Position numbers and translations under genes: made by a program. DNA of 64,000 nt from an uncultured Pseudomonadota bacterium (GTDB lineage Bacteria; Pseudomonadota; Gammaproteobacteria; Burkholderiales; Methylophilaceae). Shown in pieces: positions 18,241-26,511 of the stretch (positions are counted from its first letter, which is position 1; every line of letters starts with the position of its first letter). The notes beneath the pieces are model-generated. The model had not been told where the DNA came from, made no database searches, and saw only the letters and a list, made by a program, of their open reading frames with translations. The stretch covers positions 1 to 64,000 of the forward strand of contig CAIRBH010000031.1 of assembly GCA_903876765.1 (NCBI GenBank), read 5' to 3'.

Positions 18241-19071
18241 ATGCAACATAGTAATATTTTTGACTATAAAAGATACCGCTACTTTAAATTAGCCGTCATC
18301 ATCATTTTAATTGCATTTGCTGCTTACTTGCTGTTTGAGCCAGCGGTGGGGCATTACGGTGGCAGCTGGTTAGGCTATGCCTTAGGCACGGCCTCCGCGC
18401 TATTGGTGTTTATTTTAGCTTGGTATGGGGTTAGAAAACGTCGCTATCGCAGCAGAGGCACTACCCAAGGGTGGTTGTCTGCGCATATTTATTTGGGCAC
18501 AGCCCTTACTTTTCTTGCGACCTTTCATAGCGGGCTGCACTTTGGCCTTAATGTTCATACCGTCACATATGGCCTATTGCTGGTGGTGGTGGTCAGTGGT
18601 TTTTTTGGCAATTACGCCTATATGATTTATCCGCGCCTAATGACGGAAAACATGGGGGAAGAAAACCTAGACGGCTTGCTGCTGCGCATCGCTGAATCAG
18701 ACAAAATGGCGCGGCAGATAGCCTTATTAATGCCAGATGACATTAATGACACTGTGGCTAGGGCTTGTAGAGAAACGTCTATAGGCGTGAGCTTGCTCGA
18801 GCAACTTAAAGGTTTTCAGCCAGATTGCCCATCAGCCATGGCAGTACAAAAATTAACCTCGTTGGGTAATGATTTGTCCGTCGAGCACCGAAAATTATAC
18901 CGTGACCTTTATTCTATTATGGTGAGACGTGAATCTTTGGTCAGGCGCGCCAGGCAAGATTTGATGTACCGCGCTAGGATGGGTTTCTGGTTGTATTTTC
19001 ATGTGCCGTTTTCAATCGCCCTATTAATGGCCATGATAGCCCATGTGTTGGCGGTGTTTTTTTACTGGTAA
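18241..19071 (+). CDS. Five-span membrane protein, probable b-type cytochrome subunit
   Basis: The 276-residue protein has hydrophobic helices at about 15-33, 45-65, 80-100, 104-130 and 250-275. Histidines sit in or at the ends of helices in haem-ligand-like positions: SAHIYLGTALTFLATFHSGLHFGLNVH in two neighbouring helices, and FHVPFSIALLMAMIAHV in the last. A charged 110-residue cytoplasmic loop rich in Arg and Glu separates helices four and five. No named family can be assigned with certainty; it resembles cytochrome b or ferric-reductase-like membrane domains. It starts 12 bp after the flavoprotein gene and ends 16 bp before the decahaem gene. The obvious reading is an electron carrier across the membrane between them. 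Confidence 0.6.
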   Translation: MQHSNIFDYKRYRYFKLAVIIILIAFAAYLLFEPAVGHYGGSWLGYALGTASALLVFILAWYGVRKRRYRSRGTTQGWLSAHIYLGTALTFLATFHSGLHFGLNVHTVTYGLLLVVVVSGFFGNYAYMIYPRLMTENMGEENLDGLLLRIAESDKMARQIALLMPDDINDTVARACRETSIGVSLLEQLKGFQPDCPSAMAVQKLTSLGNDLSVEHRKLYRDLYSIMVRRESLVRRARQDLMYRARMGFWLYFHVPFSIALLMAMIAHVLAVFFYW

Positions 19072-19086
19072 TTTAAAAATATTAAT

Positions 19087-20718
19087 ATGATTAATTGCCT
19101 GTTAATGAAGATTTCTCATAACTCCCGCGGCTTGCTGTCGCGAAGTTATCGCACTATTTCGTCTGAAGAAATTAGCATAGGTCGCGGTGCCGAATGCACC
19201 ATCCATCTTTTAGATCCGCGTTTGGCCATGCATCATGCGGTGATTAAAAAATTAGACGATGGTCAGCTCTATCTAGTTGCCATTAATGGTGAGCTTTCGG
19301 TTGATGGTGCCCAGCTGCAAAACGTAGAGTTAACACACGGCAAAACGGTGAATATTGGCCCGTATCAATTAAAAGTTGAGCCAGCACCGCCCGATGTCAA
19401 TCTAGCAGTGTCGCTATCGTTGCAGCAACGATTGCCTGACGACTTTCAAGATTTAAAATTGCGCACTCACGAGCCGCTTCGGGGTGCGGCAAGCTTTAAG
19501 CGCCAATTTTCTTTGTGGATGGTTGCATTGATAGCGCTGATATTCTTGGTTTTGCCCTTAGCGCAGAATTTAATACCCGCAGTGCACAAAGCCATGGCAG
19601 AGCTGCCGCTAGGCTTTGATCGGGTGTGGAGCCCAGGGCATATTTCTAATTCTCACCTACATTTTGGTGCACAATGTTTTAATTGCCATGAAGTACTGAC
19701 GCGTAAAGTGGCAGATAAAGCTTGCATCAAATGCCATCGCGACACACCACCGCATATTGCTGACCCCGCATTGCAAAAACGTGTATTTAAAACCACAAGC
19801 TTGTTTTCTGATGGCATACGCTGCGCTGAGTGCCATAGAGAGCATAAAGCACCACACCCCATAGCGCGGCAAGATAATGCCACTTGTGTCAAATGTCACG
19901 CCAACATTAAAGCGGCTGATGCAAACACTAAGCTGCCTAATATTCACGATTTTGATCTTGATCATCCTGACTTTGATCTAACCTTTAGAACAGGCTCCAC
20001 TGAGGGAGGTGCGGCGCAAAAGACAGAACGTATTCCACAGGCAGAAACGGCGCGCTTAATTGAAAAATCTGGCCTAAAATTTCCGCATTCGCAGCATGTG
20101 GGCTTAGTGCAAGGGCCTAATGGAATATGGGATGTACGTGAACTTTCATGCACCAATTGCCATCAGCAAGAAGGCAAAGAATTGCGTTTAAAACCGATAG
20201 TCTATCAACGTGATTGCCAGCTTTGTCACGCCAATCAATTGCAACTTGGCAGTAAAAATAATACATTCAGCGTGCCGCATGGTGCAGAACAAAATGTACT
20301 CAATGCGCTAAAGGCGCAAGCACCTAAAGACTTGGCGCGCCACTTGGATACGCTAAAAACTACTGGTTGTGCTTATTGTCATGAAGTGCAAACCGCGCAA
20401 AAAGACGAAGCCTTGCCTTGGCGCATCACGCCAGTGCAAATCAACCAAGATTGGTTTAGCAAAGCACATTTTAATCACGCCTCACACCGCACGCAGCAAT
20501 GCCAGTCTTGTCACAAAGTGGAACATTCCGAGAGCAGTGCAGACGTTGCCATGCCAGATAGAAAATCTTGCCTGCGCTGCCATTCTGGCAATAAGCCAAA
20601 ATATAAGCGCATTACCAGTACTTGCATGTCTTGCCATGACTTTCACAGCTCTCACATACCGCAAGAGACTATCAAAAAGATAGATGGTAAAAAGCTCAAT
20701 GACACAGCGCCAGATTAG
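19087..20718 (+). CDS. FHA-domain decahaem cytochrome c
   Basis: A 543-residue protein joining three parts. Residues about 10-100 form a forkhead-associated domain (ISIGRGAECTIHL, then HHAVI), a phosphothreonine-binding fold. One membrane span lies at about 140-162 (FSLWMVALIALIFLVLPLAQ). A multihaem domain then holds ten CxxCH motifs from C197 (CFNCH) to C513 (CMSCH), with additional histidines for second axial ligands. The topology implied is FHA in the cytoplasm and haems in the periplasm. The first four haems are spaced like cytochrome c3/c7 or NapC-type arrays. There is no signal peptide; the span must serve as uncleaved signal anchor. A second ATG at 19105 is possible. It is the last gene of the three-gene cluster, and a long hairpin follows. 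Confidence 0.85.
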   Translation: MINCLLMKISHNSRGLLSRSYRTISSEEISIGRGAECTIHLLDPRLAMHHAVIKKLDDGQLYLVAINGELSVDGAQLQNVELTHGKTVNIGPYQLKVEPAPPDVNLAVSLSLQQRLPDDFQDLKLRTHEPLRGAASFKRQFSLWMVALIALIFLVLPLAQNLIPAVHKAMAELPLGFDRVWSPGHISNSHLHFGAQCFNCHEVLTRKVADKACIKCHRDTPPHIADPALQKRVFKTTSLFSDGIRCAECHREHKAPHPIARQDNATCVKCHANIKAADANTKLPNIHDFDLDHPDFDLTFRTGSTEGGAAQKTERIPQAETARLIEKSGLKFPHSQHVGLVQGPNGIWDVRELSCTNCHQQEGKELRLKPIVYQRDCQLCHANQLQLGSKNNTFSVPHGAEQNVLNALKAQAPKDLARHLDTLKTTGCAYCHEVQTAQKDEALPWRITPVQINQDWFSKAHFNHASHRTQQCQSCHKVEHSESSADVAMPDRKSCLRCHSGNKPKYKRITSTCMSCHDFHSSHIPQETIKKIDGKKLNDTAPD

Positions 20719-20746
20719 CCTAAGCTTGAGTTTAAGCTTAGGCTAA
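20715..20746. terminator. Long perfect hairpin between convergent genes
   Basis: TTAGCCTAAGCTT and its exact inverse AAGCTTAGGCTAA (13-bp stem, GAGTTT loop) overlap the stop codon of the decahaem gene and end at the stop of the converging small gene. There is no T-tract, so termination would be weak or factor-assisted on either strand. Confidence 0.6.
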
Positions 20747-21048
20747 TTAGCCTGAGTTGTATTGCTCTGGGTATATAGCGTTACCCGATACTTAGCCCAA
20801 TAATAAGCATCCAGTATAGAAATAGCATAGATAAAAATCCCACCTGACAACTTGCCGACCATGGAAATATGCGGCTGCGCTAAATTGAAGGTGATGAGGC
20901 CAAGAATCACCATGAAACTGACCATCAAAAATCCGCGTTTAGGCGTATTGTTGAATACCTGCCCCATGCCAGGCAATAGAATGGCAATGAGTAGTATCCA
21001 CTTGGCGTCAAATGGAGGTTTTTTGCTATTGTTATGTATGTTTGTCAT
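20743..21048 (-). CDS. Small membrane protein of unknown function
   Basis: The 101-residue protein has a charged, lysine-containing N-terminus and about three hydrophobic segments (WILLIAILLPGMGQVF, GFLMVSFMVILGLITFNL, and IFIYAISILDAYYWAKY). The sequence LPGMGQVFN followed by RGF recalls small membrane proteins of the TM2/DUF5683 type, but I cannot assign a family. AAGGTAA precedes the ATG. It is on the strand opposite the redox cluster, downstream of the 223-residue gene with a 35-bp gap, so those two may be co-transcribed. Confidence 0.55.
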   Translation of the reverse strand: MTNIHNNSKKPPFDAKWILLIAILLPGMGQVFNNTPKRGFLMVSFMVILGLITFNLAQPHISMVGKLSGGIFIYAISILDAYYWAKYRVTLYTQSNTTQAN

Positions 21049-21082
21049 CGCTTACCTTTAATTTTGTATTTTTTAATTTTGG

Positions 21083-21754
21083 CTAGTTGATTAACTTAAA
21101 TTCAGGGTTTTCTATGTGCTGCCTAATGGCGATTGCTTGTTTTAGCAGCGCTTCCACCAAGTCTTTGCTGACCGGCGTATTTTCATAAACCGCATTACGC
21201 ATAATCAGATATTCACCTCGCTCAGCCTGCTTAATCATACAGGTCAATCTGACCATGCTGGGGGTGATGAGTAATTCTTTCATGTTGATATCAGCGAATA
21301 ATGTTGGCACATACGGGCCTAATAAAGTTAAATCTACCGGCTGCGTTTTAAATTTAATTATGGCATGTTGCGGCCAATTGGGGGGTATTGCTAAATTGCC
21401 ATCCCACTGCCAAGATGGGCTATAAAACTCGTTATTACTGGGTCTGATGATGATGTCTAGGCTACCATGGCTAGGTTTTTTTGCCGCTACTTTAATGAGT
21501 AACCAAAGCGGGGGCAGCTTGCGCCAACCCAGCGTATCTTCAACAACGCTCAAGCTCACAGGGTAATCTGCGTAACTGCCATGTACTATAGGCAGCTTGG
21601 CCTTATCTTGGCTTGTGTGTGCGTCTTGAAATAAAGACAGGCAATCATCAAACAGATGTTCTCGTGCCTGAATTTTATAATGGACGGCAAAACGATGTTT
21701 GCGATACATCAGCACGACCATTATCACGAGTAAAGCTAATACCACTATATTCAT
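21083..21754 (-). CDS. Membrane-anchored protein of unknown function
   Basis: The 223-residue protein has one N-terminal membrane span (MNIVVLALLVIMVVLMYRKHR) and a soluble remainder with no motif I recognise. ATG 21754 is chosen because AAGGGTGA lies just upstream; the longer reading starts at TTG and has no such site. It follows the permease gene by 66 bp on the same strand. It could be part of the permease transcript or a separate unit. Function unknown. Confidence 0.55.
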   Translation of the reverse strand: MNIVVLALLVIMVVLMYRKHRFAVHYKIQAREHLFDDCLSLFQDAHTSQDKAKLPIVHGSYADYPVSLSVVEDTLGWRKLPPLWLLIKVAAKKPSHGSLDIIIRPSNNEFYSPSWQWDGNLAIPPNWPQHAIIKFKTQPVDLTLLGPYVPTLFADINMKELLITPSMVRLTCMIKQAERGEYLIMRNAVYENTPVSKDLVEALLKQAIAIRQHIENPEFKLIN

Positions 21755-21820
21755 GTTCACCCTTGGCTGGCAAAAGTCCGAAGACAATTGCCAGTTTGCT
21801 GTAAAAACTCAAATCAAAAT

Positions 21821-23212
21821 TTAATAGCCTTTAGGGCGTGGCCAGGGCATGGTGAACTGGTCGGCACGTTTGACGTATTTGTAACGGCGTAATACAAACC
21901 AGATAGAAGCTAAAATGTAAAATGCCATGATAGATAATAGTGAAGCGCCATAGCCTAAGAATGTCGCAAAGTAGGTGGCACAGCACAAAGTGAGCAATGT
22001 AATGGCAGGAATAGGGTGGAAAGGATGTATGTAACCACGATGTATGCTGCCTAAAGGCCACATTTTTCTGAACTTAATCATGTTAAATGTCATGAAGGTG
22101 TAGCTGAGCAAGCCTGACAAGATAGAGAAGGTGATGACCTGATCTAGCAAGCCAGTAAATGCAAATGATATAGCAATCGGCACTAAAAACAGTACTGAGC
22201 GATAAGGCGTGCGATATTTAGGGTGGATAGCACCGAAAAATACTGGCATATAACGATCCCGTCCTAGCGAGAACCAAGCGCGTGATGCATCGTTGATACA
22301 GCCATTGGCTGAGGCAATCGCCGCAAAAGCGGTTGCGACAAACAACATTAATTGCAATTGACTACTACCTAGTAGTGTTGCAGCATCATACATAGGCGTT
22401 ACAGCTTGCCCCAAGTATTGCCAAGGCATTAAGCCCGCTGCCACAAACCAAGTGATAGTGGCCGCTACCAGCAATGTCATCATGCCGCCCATGGTGCCAA
22501 GTGGAATAGAACGCCCCGCGGAACGAACCTCTTCAGCGGCTTGACAGGTGCCCTCAATGCCGAGGTAATACCACATACCAAATTGCAAGGACGCCACGAC
22601 GCCTATCCAGCCATAAGGTAGATCTGTCAGCAAGCCCTCGTGTTGCAGAACCACGCCTTGGTGCAAAGGGTCGACTGAAAAGAACAGTACCACCAAGGAC
22701 ATAAAGGCGAGAAAAGTGATCACCAGATTAAGCGTCAAGGTGGCAAACACACCGCGATAGTTGAGCCATGCTAGAAAAACCACCGTCAGCACCACAAACG
22801 GCTTGGTATCGAGGCTGGTATAACCCATCACTTCTGCGCCAGACTTCATGAGATCGCCAACCACCAGCGCGTCAGCTGCACACAGCATGGTATAAGCCAT
22901 GACCAAGTACAGCCCCACATTAAACGCCATTAAGGGCCCAATAATGTGTTTGGCTTGCGTGTATTGCCCGCCAGCCGCGGCTACGGTAGAGGTGACTTCA
23001 GAATCTATCATCGCCACACAGGTATAAAGCAAGCCTATGACCCAACAAGCGATCAGTGAAGCGTATGCGCCTCCCTTGCCTACGGTAAAGTTCCAGCCCA
23101 TAAATTCACCCACTAGCACTATGCCAACGCCCAACGCCCATATATGAAACGGGTTGAGCACTTTGAGCATGGCGATAGGTTTGCTGCTACTGCTTATTTT
23201 TTCGCTAGCCAT
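21821..23212 (-). CDS. APC-family amino acid / ethanolamine-type permease
   Basis: A 463-residue secondary transporter with about twelve helices. The N-terminal segments (GVGIVLVGEFMGWNFTVGKGG, SEVTSTVAAAGGQYTQAKHIIGP) and YYLGIEGTCQAAEEVRSAGRSIP closely resemble the ethanolamine permease branch of the APC superfamily. Placed directly downstream of the NMG operon, it is a candidate carrier for methylamine-related compounds, for example an N-methylated amino acid, gamma-glutamylmethylamide or an amine. That assignment is inference from context. Its ATG overlaps the stop of the preceding 60-residue gene (TAATG), with GGAG upstream, so the two are translationally coupled. Confidence 0.8.
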   Translation of the reverse strand: MASEKISSSSKPIAMLKVLNPFHIWALGVGIVLVGEFMGWNFTVGKGGAYASLIACWVIGLLYTCVAMIDSEVTSTVAAAGGQYTQAKHIIGPLMAFNVGLYLVMAYTMLCAADALVVGDLMKSGAEVMGYTSLDTKPFVVLTVVFLAWLNYRGVFATLTLNLVITFLAFMSLVVLFFSVDPLHQGVVLQHEGLLTDLPYGWIGVVASLQFGMWYYLGIEGTCQAAEEVRSAGRSIPLGTMGGMMTLLVAATITWFVAAGLMPWQYLGQAVTPMYDAATLLGSSQLQLMLFVATAFAAIASANGCINDASRAWFSLGRDRYMPVFFGAIHPKYRTPYRSVLFLVPIAISFAFTGLLDQVITFSILSGLLSYTFMTFNMIKFRKMWPLGSIHRGYIHPFHPIPAITLLTLCCATYFATFLGYGASLLSIMAFYILASIWFVLRRYKYVKRADQFTMPWPRPKGY

Positions 23213-23394
23213 TATGTCATCTCCTTATCCATATGCACGCCATGCACTACCTCATCTTCACTGCCTTCGCGTGAACTCATGAGATATGCTTCATCATATT
23301 GTGACGAAATCATAAATGCATCGACCAACATCCATATCAGCATGGTCGCTGATAGGCTCCAAGTTACATAGACCAAAATATCCCAAAATCCCAT
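23212..23394 (-). CDS. 60-residue single-span membrane protein, permease-linked
   Basis: The protein begins with one hydrophobic helix (FWDILVYVTWSLSATMLIWMLVDAFMI) and ends in an acidic hydrophilic tail of about 30 residues. GAGGAG sits before the ATG, and the stop overlaps the permease start by one base, strong evidence that it is a real gene of the permease operon. Not recognised as a named family. It may be an accessory subunit of the transporter. Confidence 0.7.
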   Translation of the reverse strand: MGFWDILVYVTWSLSATMLIWMLVDAFMISSQYDEAYLMSSREGSEDEVVHGVHMDKEMT

Positions 23395-23424
23395 GATGCT
23401 TCTCCTCTATTAGTGTACAACTAA

Positions 23425-23817
23425 TTATTTATTATCGAATTTTTCTCTAATGACTTCACGGTATTCTTTGTCTGATACCTTTAACATAAACCAAAAATAG
23501 CCGCCAACCACCACTATGGTAATGATCAACATCACAGGATCTATGGTGTAATCAAAACGACTATTAATTAAACTAGCCGCCTTATCTGGGTCGTAGCCTA
23601 GCTTAATCCATTGCGCTTGCTGTACAGCGTTTTGCCCTAATGACTCCCAAGTTGCCTTGACCGCAGTTGCAGCCGCAGCCGCAGCATCTTCTGCCTTAGC
23701 GGCAGCCTTAAAAAGCAAGGGTAGCATTAAGCTGGAGTAAACCAGCACCAGTACTAATATGGTGTCAAAAATTTGGCCAAACATGCCCTGATTGGGCGGG
23801 GTGTAGTTTTTATTCAT
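23425..23817 (-). CDS. Two-span small membrane protein, permease-linked
   Basis: The 130-residue protein has hydrophobic helices near residues 14-35 (IFDTILVLVLVYSSLMLPLLF) and 97-118 (VMLIITIVVVGGYFWFML), joined by an alanine-rich stretch and a loop containing WIKLGYDPDKAASL. The start ATG 23817 follows TAAGGAGA at good spacing; the longer open frame has no such site. Both termini are probably cytoplasmic. Unknown family; third gene of the putative four-gene permease operon. Confidence 0.65.
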   Translation of the reverse strand: MNKNYTPPNQGMFGQIFDTILVLVLVYSSLMLPLLFKAAAKAEDAAAAAATAVKATWESLGQNAVQQAQWIKLGYDPDKAASLINSRFDYTIDPVMLIITIVVVGGYFWFMLKVSDKEYREVIREKFDNK

Positions 23818-23827
23818 CAGATTCTCC

Positions 23828-24124
23828 TTAATGATTAATTCTAGCGGCACGATTAGCATCAAAATGCTTGAGGTCTAGGCCGTATATAAAATCTTTATCT
23901 TCTTTGAAATGCTTAGTCATGGAGTAGACAGAGGCGGTGTTGAAAAGCATGAGCATAAAGCTAGAAACGTAAAGTACTAGACGGATATTGCTATCTTTTA
24001 CGATACCCAGCATAGCAACTAGCAGAAAAATAACAGTAGCCCACAATAAGAAAACATCAAACCAAGCCATGAAGCAGTCACGCAAGTACATATCGTGCAT
24101 TCGTTTTTTAAGGTCATTACTCAT
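23828..24124 (-). CDS. Two-span small membrane protein, first gene of the permease operon
   Basis: The 98-residue protein has two membrane helices (AWFDVFLLWATVIFLLVAMLGIV and LVLYVSSFMLMLFNTASVYSM) and a charged C-terminal tail. GGAG precedes the ATG at 24124. It lies 10 bp before the 130-residue gene, in the same direction. No family recognised. With the next two small proteins and the permease it forms a tight set transcribed away from the mgs genes. Confidence 0.65.
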   Translation of the reverse strand: MSNDLKKRMHDMYLRDCFMAWFDVFLLWATVIFLLVAMLGIVKDSNIRLVLYVSSFMLMLFNTASVYSMTKHFKEDKDFIYGLDLKHFDANRAARINH

Positions 24125-24315
24125 TATTATCTCCATATATATTTTTTATTTATTTTAGAATTAAAAATCAGCGTACTGATGGCAGTAGTCAGCCAAACGG
24201 TGGACATAATAGGTAGTGACAAGGCGGTGATAGGGGGTTGTGACTGGGGTAAAGGCAAGATGAATCTTGCGCTGATGCGTCATCAGTGAGAAATACTGGC
24301 GCGTATAAAAGTGAA

Positions 24316-24410
24316 GGTATGCGCATTAAATATGAATAATTGATTAACATTATTGAGGCCGTTGGAGGTCAGCCCCATATTCCAGTAAAAAATTGTTCAT
24401 TGCGCATACC
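24316..24410. repeat. Inverted repeat with 10-bp arms spanning 95 bp
   Basis: GGTATGCGCA at 24316-24325 is matched by the exact inverse TGCGCATACC at 24401-24410. Partial complementarity continues inward (TATGAA-AATT against AATT-TTCAT). The element stands in the leader of the permease operon and could fold into one long stem. Confidence 0.65.
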
Positions 24411-24411
24411 C

Positions 24412-24438
24412 TCATTAAACCCAACACAACATGTTGGG
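24412..24438 (-). terminator. Hairpin after mgsC
   Basis: CCCAACA and TGTTGGG form a 7-bp stem with a 5-nt loop 26 bp past the mgsC stop. On the minus strand only TTT follows, so it may be a weak terminator that allows readthrough to the permease genes. Confidence 0.5.
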
Positions 24439-24464
24439 GGGTGCTAAAAAACGCTAGAAAATAA

Positions 24465-25817
24465 TCAGAATTTCGTGATTCCTGGTATCCAATTTGTGCC
24501 AGCAAGCGGCACTTGCGCCATTGCTGAGGCTTCTATGGTTAACGCCACTAAGTCTTCAGGCTCAAGATTATGTAGATGTGACTTACCACATGCTCTTGCA
24601 ACGACTTGCGCTTCCATAGTCATGACCGCAATGTAATTCGCTAATCTATGCCCAGCTTTAATCGGGTCTAGGCGCTTCATTAGCTCAGGGTCTTGGGTGG
24701 TAATACCAGCAGGGTCTTTACCTTCATGCCAGTCATCGTAAGCGCCAGCTGTGGTGCCTAGTTTGTTATATTCAGCTTCAAGATGTGGGTCATTGTCGCC
24801 CAGGGCAATCAGCGCTGCCGTACCAATGGCTACGGCATCTGCGCCTAGGGCAATGGCTTTTGCCACATCAGCACCATTACGAATGCCGCCAGAAACAATA
24901 AGCTGCACGCTGTTTTTGCCGTTACGATACAAGCCTAAATCTTGTAGCGCTTTAACAGCGGGGCGAATAGCCGCCAAAATCGGCAAGCCTACGTGCTCAA
25001 TAAAGACTTCTTGTGTGGCCGCTGTGCCGCCTTGCATACCGTCCAATACCACCACATCCGCACCCGCTTTAACCGCAAGCGCAACATCAAAGTAAGGGCG
25101 AGTTGCGCCAATTTTGACGTAGATAGGTTTTTCCCAATCGGTAATTTCACGGATTTCAGCGATTTTAATTTCAAGGTCATCAGGCCCAGTCCAATCTGGA
25201 TGGCGGCAAGATGAACGTTGGTCTATGCCTTCTGGCAAACAACGCATTTTTGCCACACGTTTGGTGATTTTTTGGCCAAGCAACATGCCGCCGCCGCCTG
25301 GTTTTGCGCCTTGACCTATGACTAATTCGATGGCATCGGCCTTGCGTAAATCATCGGGGTTCATGCCATAGCGAGAAGGCAAATATTGATAGACCAAAGT
25401 GGTTGAGTGACCGCGCTCTTCTTGGGTCATGCCGCCATCACCAGTGGTGGTACTGGTACCAGCTGCACTGGCGCCACGGCCTAATGACTCTTTGGCTTGG
25501 CCCGATAATGAGCCAAAACTCATACCAGCGATGGTGACTGGCGTTTTGAGGTGAATAGGCTTTTTAGCAAAGCGGGTGCCCAACACCACATCCGTGCCGC
25601 ATTTTTCACGGTAGCCTTCTAATGGATAACGGCTAACGGATGCACCTAAGAATAGTAAGTCATCAAAATGTGGTAATTTACGTTTAGAGCCACCGCCACG
25701 AATATCATAAATACCCGTTGCGGCAGCACGCCTGATTTCTGAGTTGGTATATTCATCAAATGTTGCCGATTGACGCGGAGTCGTTTGCGGTGTTTTATGT
25801 ATTGGATTATCACTCAT
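24465..25817 (-). CDS. mgsC: N-methylglutamate synthase subunit C (glutamate synthase FMN domain)
   Basis: The 450-residue protein corresponds to the FMN-binding, 3Fe-4S central domain of glutamate synthase. It contains GGSKRKLPHFDDLLF, TIAGMSFGSLSGQAKESLGRGAS, VIGQGAKPGGGG and VVLDGMQGGTAAT, typical of the GltB alpha/beta barrel, and CRHPDW, which may belong to the cluster site. With MgsA and MgsB it makes N-methylglutamate from methylamine-derived nitrogen and glutamate. ATG 25817 follows AGGAG; longer readings add an unlikely leader. It is the last gene of the mgd-gmaS-mgs operon and starts 2 bp after mgsB ends. Confidence 0.93.
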   Translation of the reverse strand: MSDNPIHKTPQTTPRQSATFDEYTNSEIRRAAATGIYDIRGGGSKRKLPHFDDLLFLGASVSRYPLEGYREKCGTDVVLGTRFAKKPIHLKTPVTIAGMSFGSLSGQAKESLGRGASAAGTSTTTGDGGMTQEERGHSTTLVYQYLPSRYGMNPDDLRKADAIELVIGQGAKPGGGGMLLGQKITKRVAKMRCLPEGIDQRSSCRHPDWTGPDDLEIKIAEIREITDWEKPIYVKIGATRPYFDVALAVKAGADVVVLDGMQGGTAATQEVFIEHVGLPILAAIRPAVKALQDLGLYRNGKNSVQLIVSGGIRNGADVAKAIALGADAVAIGTAALIALGDNDPHLEAEYNKLGTTAGAYDDWHEGKDPAGITTQDPELMKRLDPIKAGHRLANYIAVMTMEAQVVARACGKSHLHNLEPEDLVALTIEASAMAQVPLAGTNWIPGITKF

Positions 25818-25818
25818 T

Positions 25819-26511
25819 TTAGTATGCTCCTGCATTATCGACATGGAAATGGTAAAGCGTGCGCGCTGAACCATATTGCTGAAAGCTGTCTGGATTTACA
25901 TCAGCGTAGCCAGCTTTAACAAGTAAGTCTGCCAGAATTTTACGGTCTTCTGCACTGGTGGTTTTCTTTTCGCAATCTGCGCCCAGGCTTTTTACGGTGC
26001 CGCGAACAAACACTTTGGCTTCATAAATAGAATCACCTAAGCCTTCACCGGCATCGCCTAAAATAATAAAGTTGCCAGCTTGTGCCATAAAGGCCGAAAA
26101 GCTGCCCACCGAGCCGCCCACGATGATATCGGCACCCTTGAGCGCAATGCCGCAGCGCAAGCCCGCATCGCCATCAATCACCAGTAAGCCGCCATTGGCA
26201 GTCGCGCCAGCGGCATTCGAGGCAAAGCCTTTGACATGCACATGGCCAGACATCATATTTTCTGCCACACCACTGCCAGCGCTGCCTTCTATGGTGACTT
26301 TCGCTAGTTGGTTCATGCCCGCTGCATAATAGCCCGCATGGCCTTTAATCGTCACATCTACTTCGGACTTTAAGCCAACGGCAATGTTATGTGCGCCATT
26401 GGGGTTCTCGATAACGACTTTTTTGCCATTTAAACCACTTGCATCGCCGTGAAGAAATTGGTTCACTTCACGCAGTGGCTTAACATCTAAGTCAAAATTT
26501 AGAGTTTCCAT
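25819..26511 (-). CDS. mgsB: N-methylglutamate synthase subunit B (GXGXG domain)
   Basis: A 230-residue beta-helix protein matching the C-terminal GXGXG domain of glutamate synthase. Repeated glycine patterns (VTIKGHAGYYAAGMNQL, VTIEGSAGSGVAENMMSG, LLVIDGDAGLRCGIAL, IIVGGSVGSFSAFMAQAG, FIILGDAGEGLGDSIYE) form the right-handed helix. It is structural, and known partners are MgsA and MgsC. Its ATG lies inside the end of mgsA (13-bp overlap), so translation is coupled. Confidence 0.93.
   Translation of the reverse strand: METLNFDLDVKPLREVNQFLHGDASGLNGKKVVIENPNGAHNIAVGLKSEVDVTIKGHAGYYAAGMNQLAKVTIEGSAGSGVAENMMSGHVHVKGFASNAAGATANGGLLVIDGDAGLRCGIALKGADIIVGGSVGSFSAFMAQAGNFIILGDAGEGLGDSIYEAKVFVRGTVKSLGADCEKKTTSAEDRKILADLLVKAGYADVNPDSFQQYGSARTLYHFHVDNAGAY

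Larger units (their letters stand above)
24125..24464. other. Region between mgsC and the permease operon
   Basis: These 340 bp hold a small hairpin just after mgsC (24412-24438) and a 10-bp inverted repeat with arms at 24316-24325 and 24401-24410. The rest would be the leader of the permease operon. No gene is supported, and no riboswitch class was recognised. Confidence 0.5.

Noticed and set aside
19653-20156. Cysteine-rich minus-strand frames within the decahaem gene
   Set aside because: Shadows of the CxxCH codons on the opposite strand; no start context and no family resemblance.
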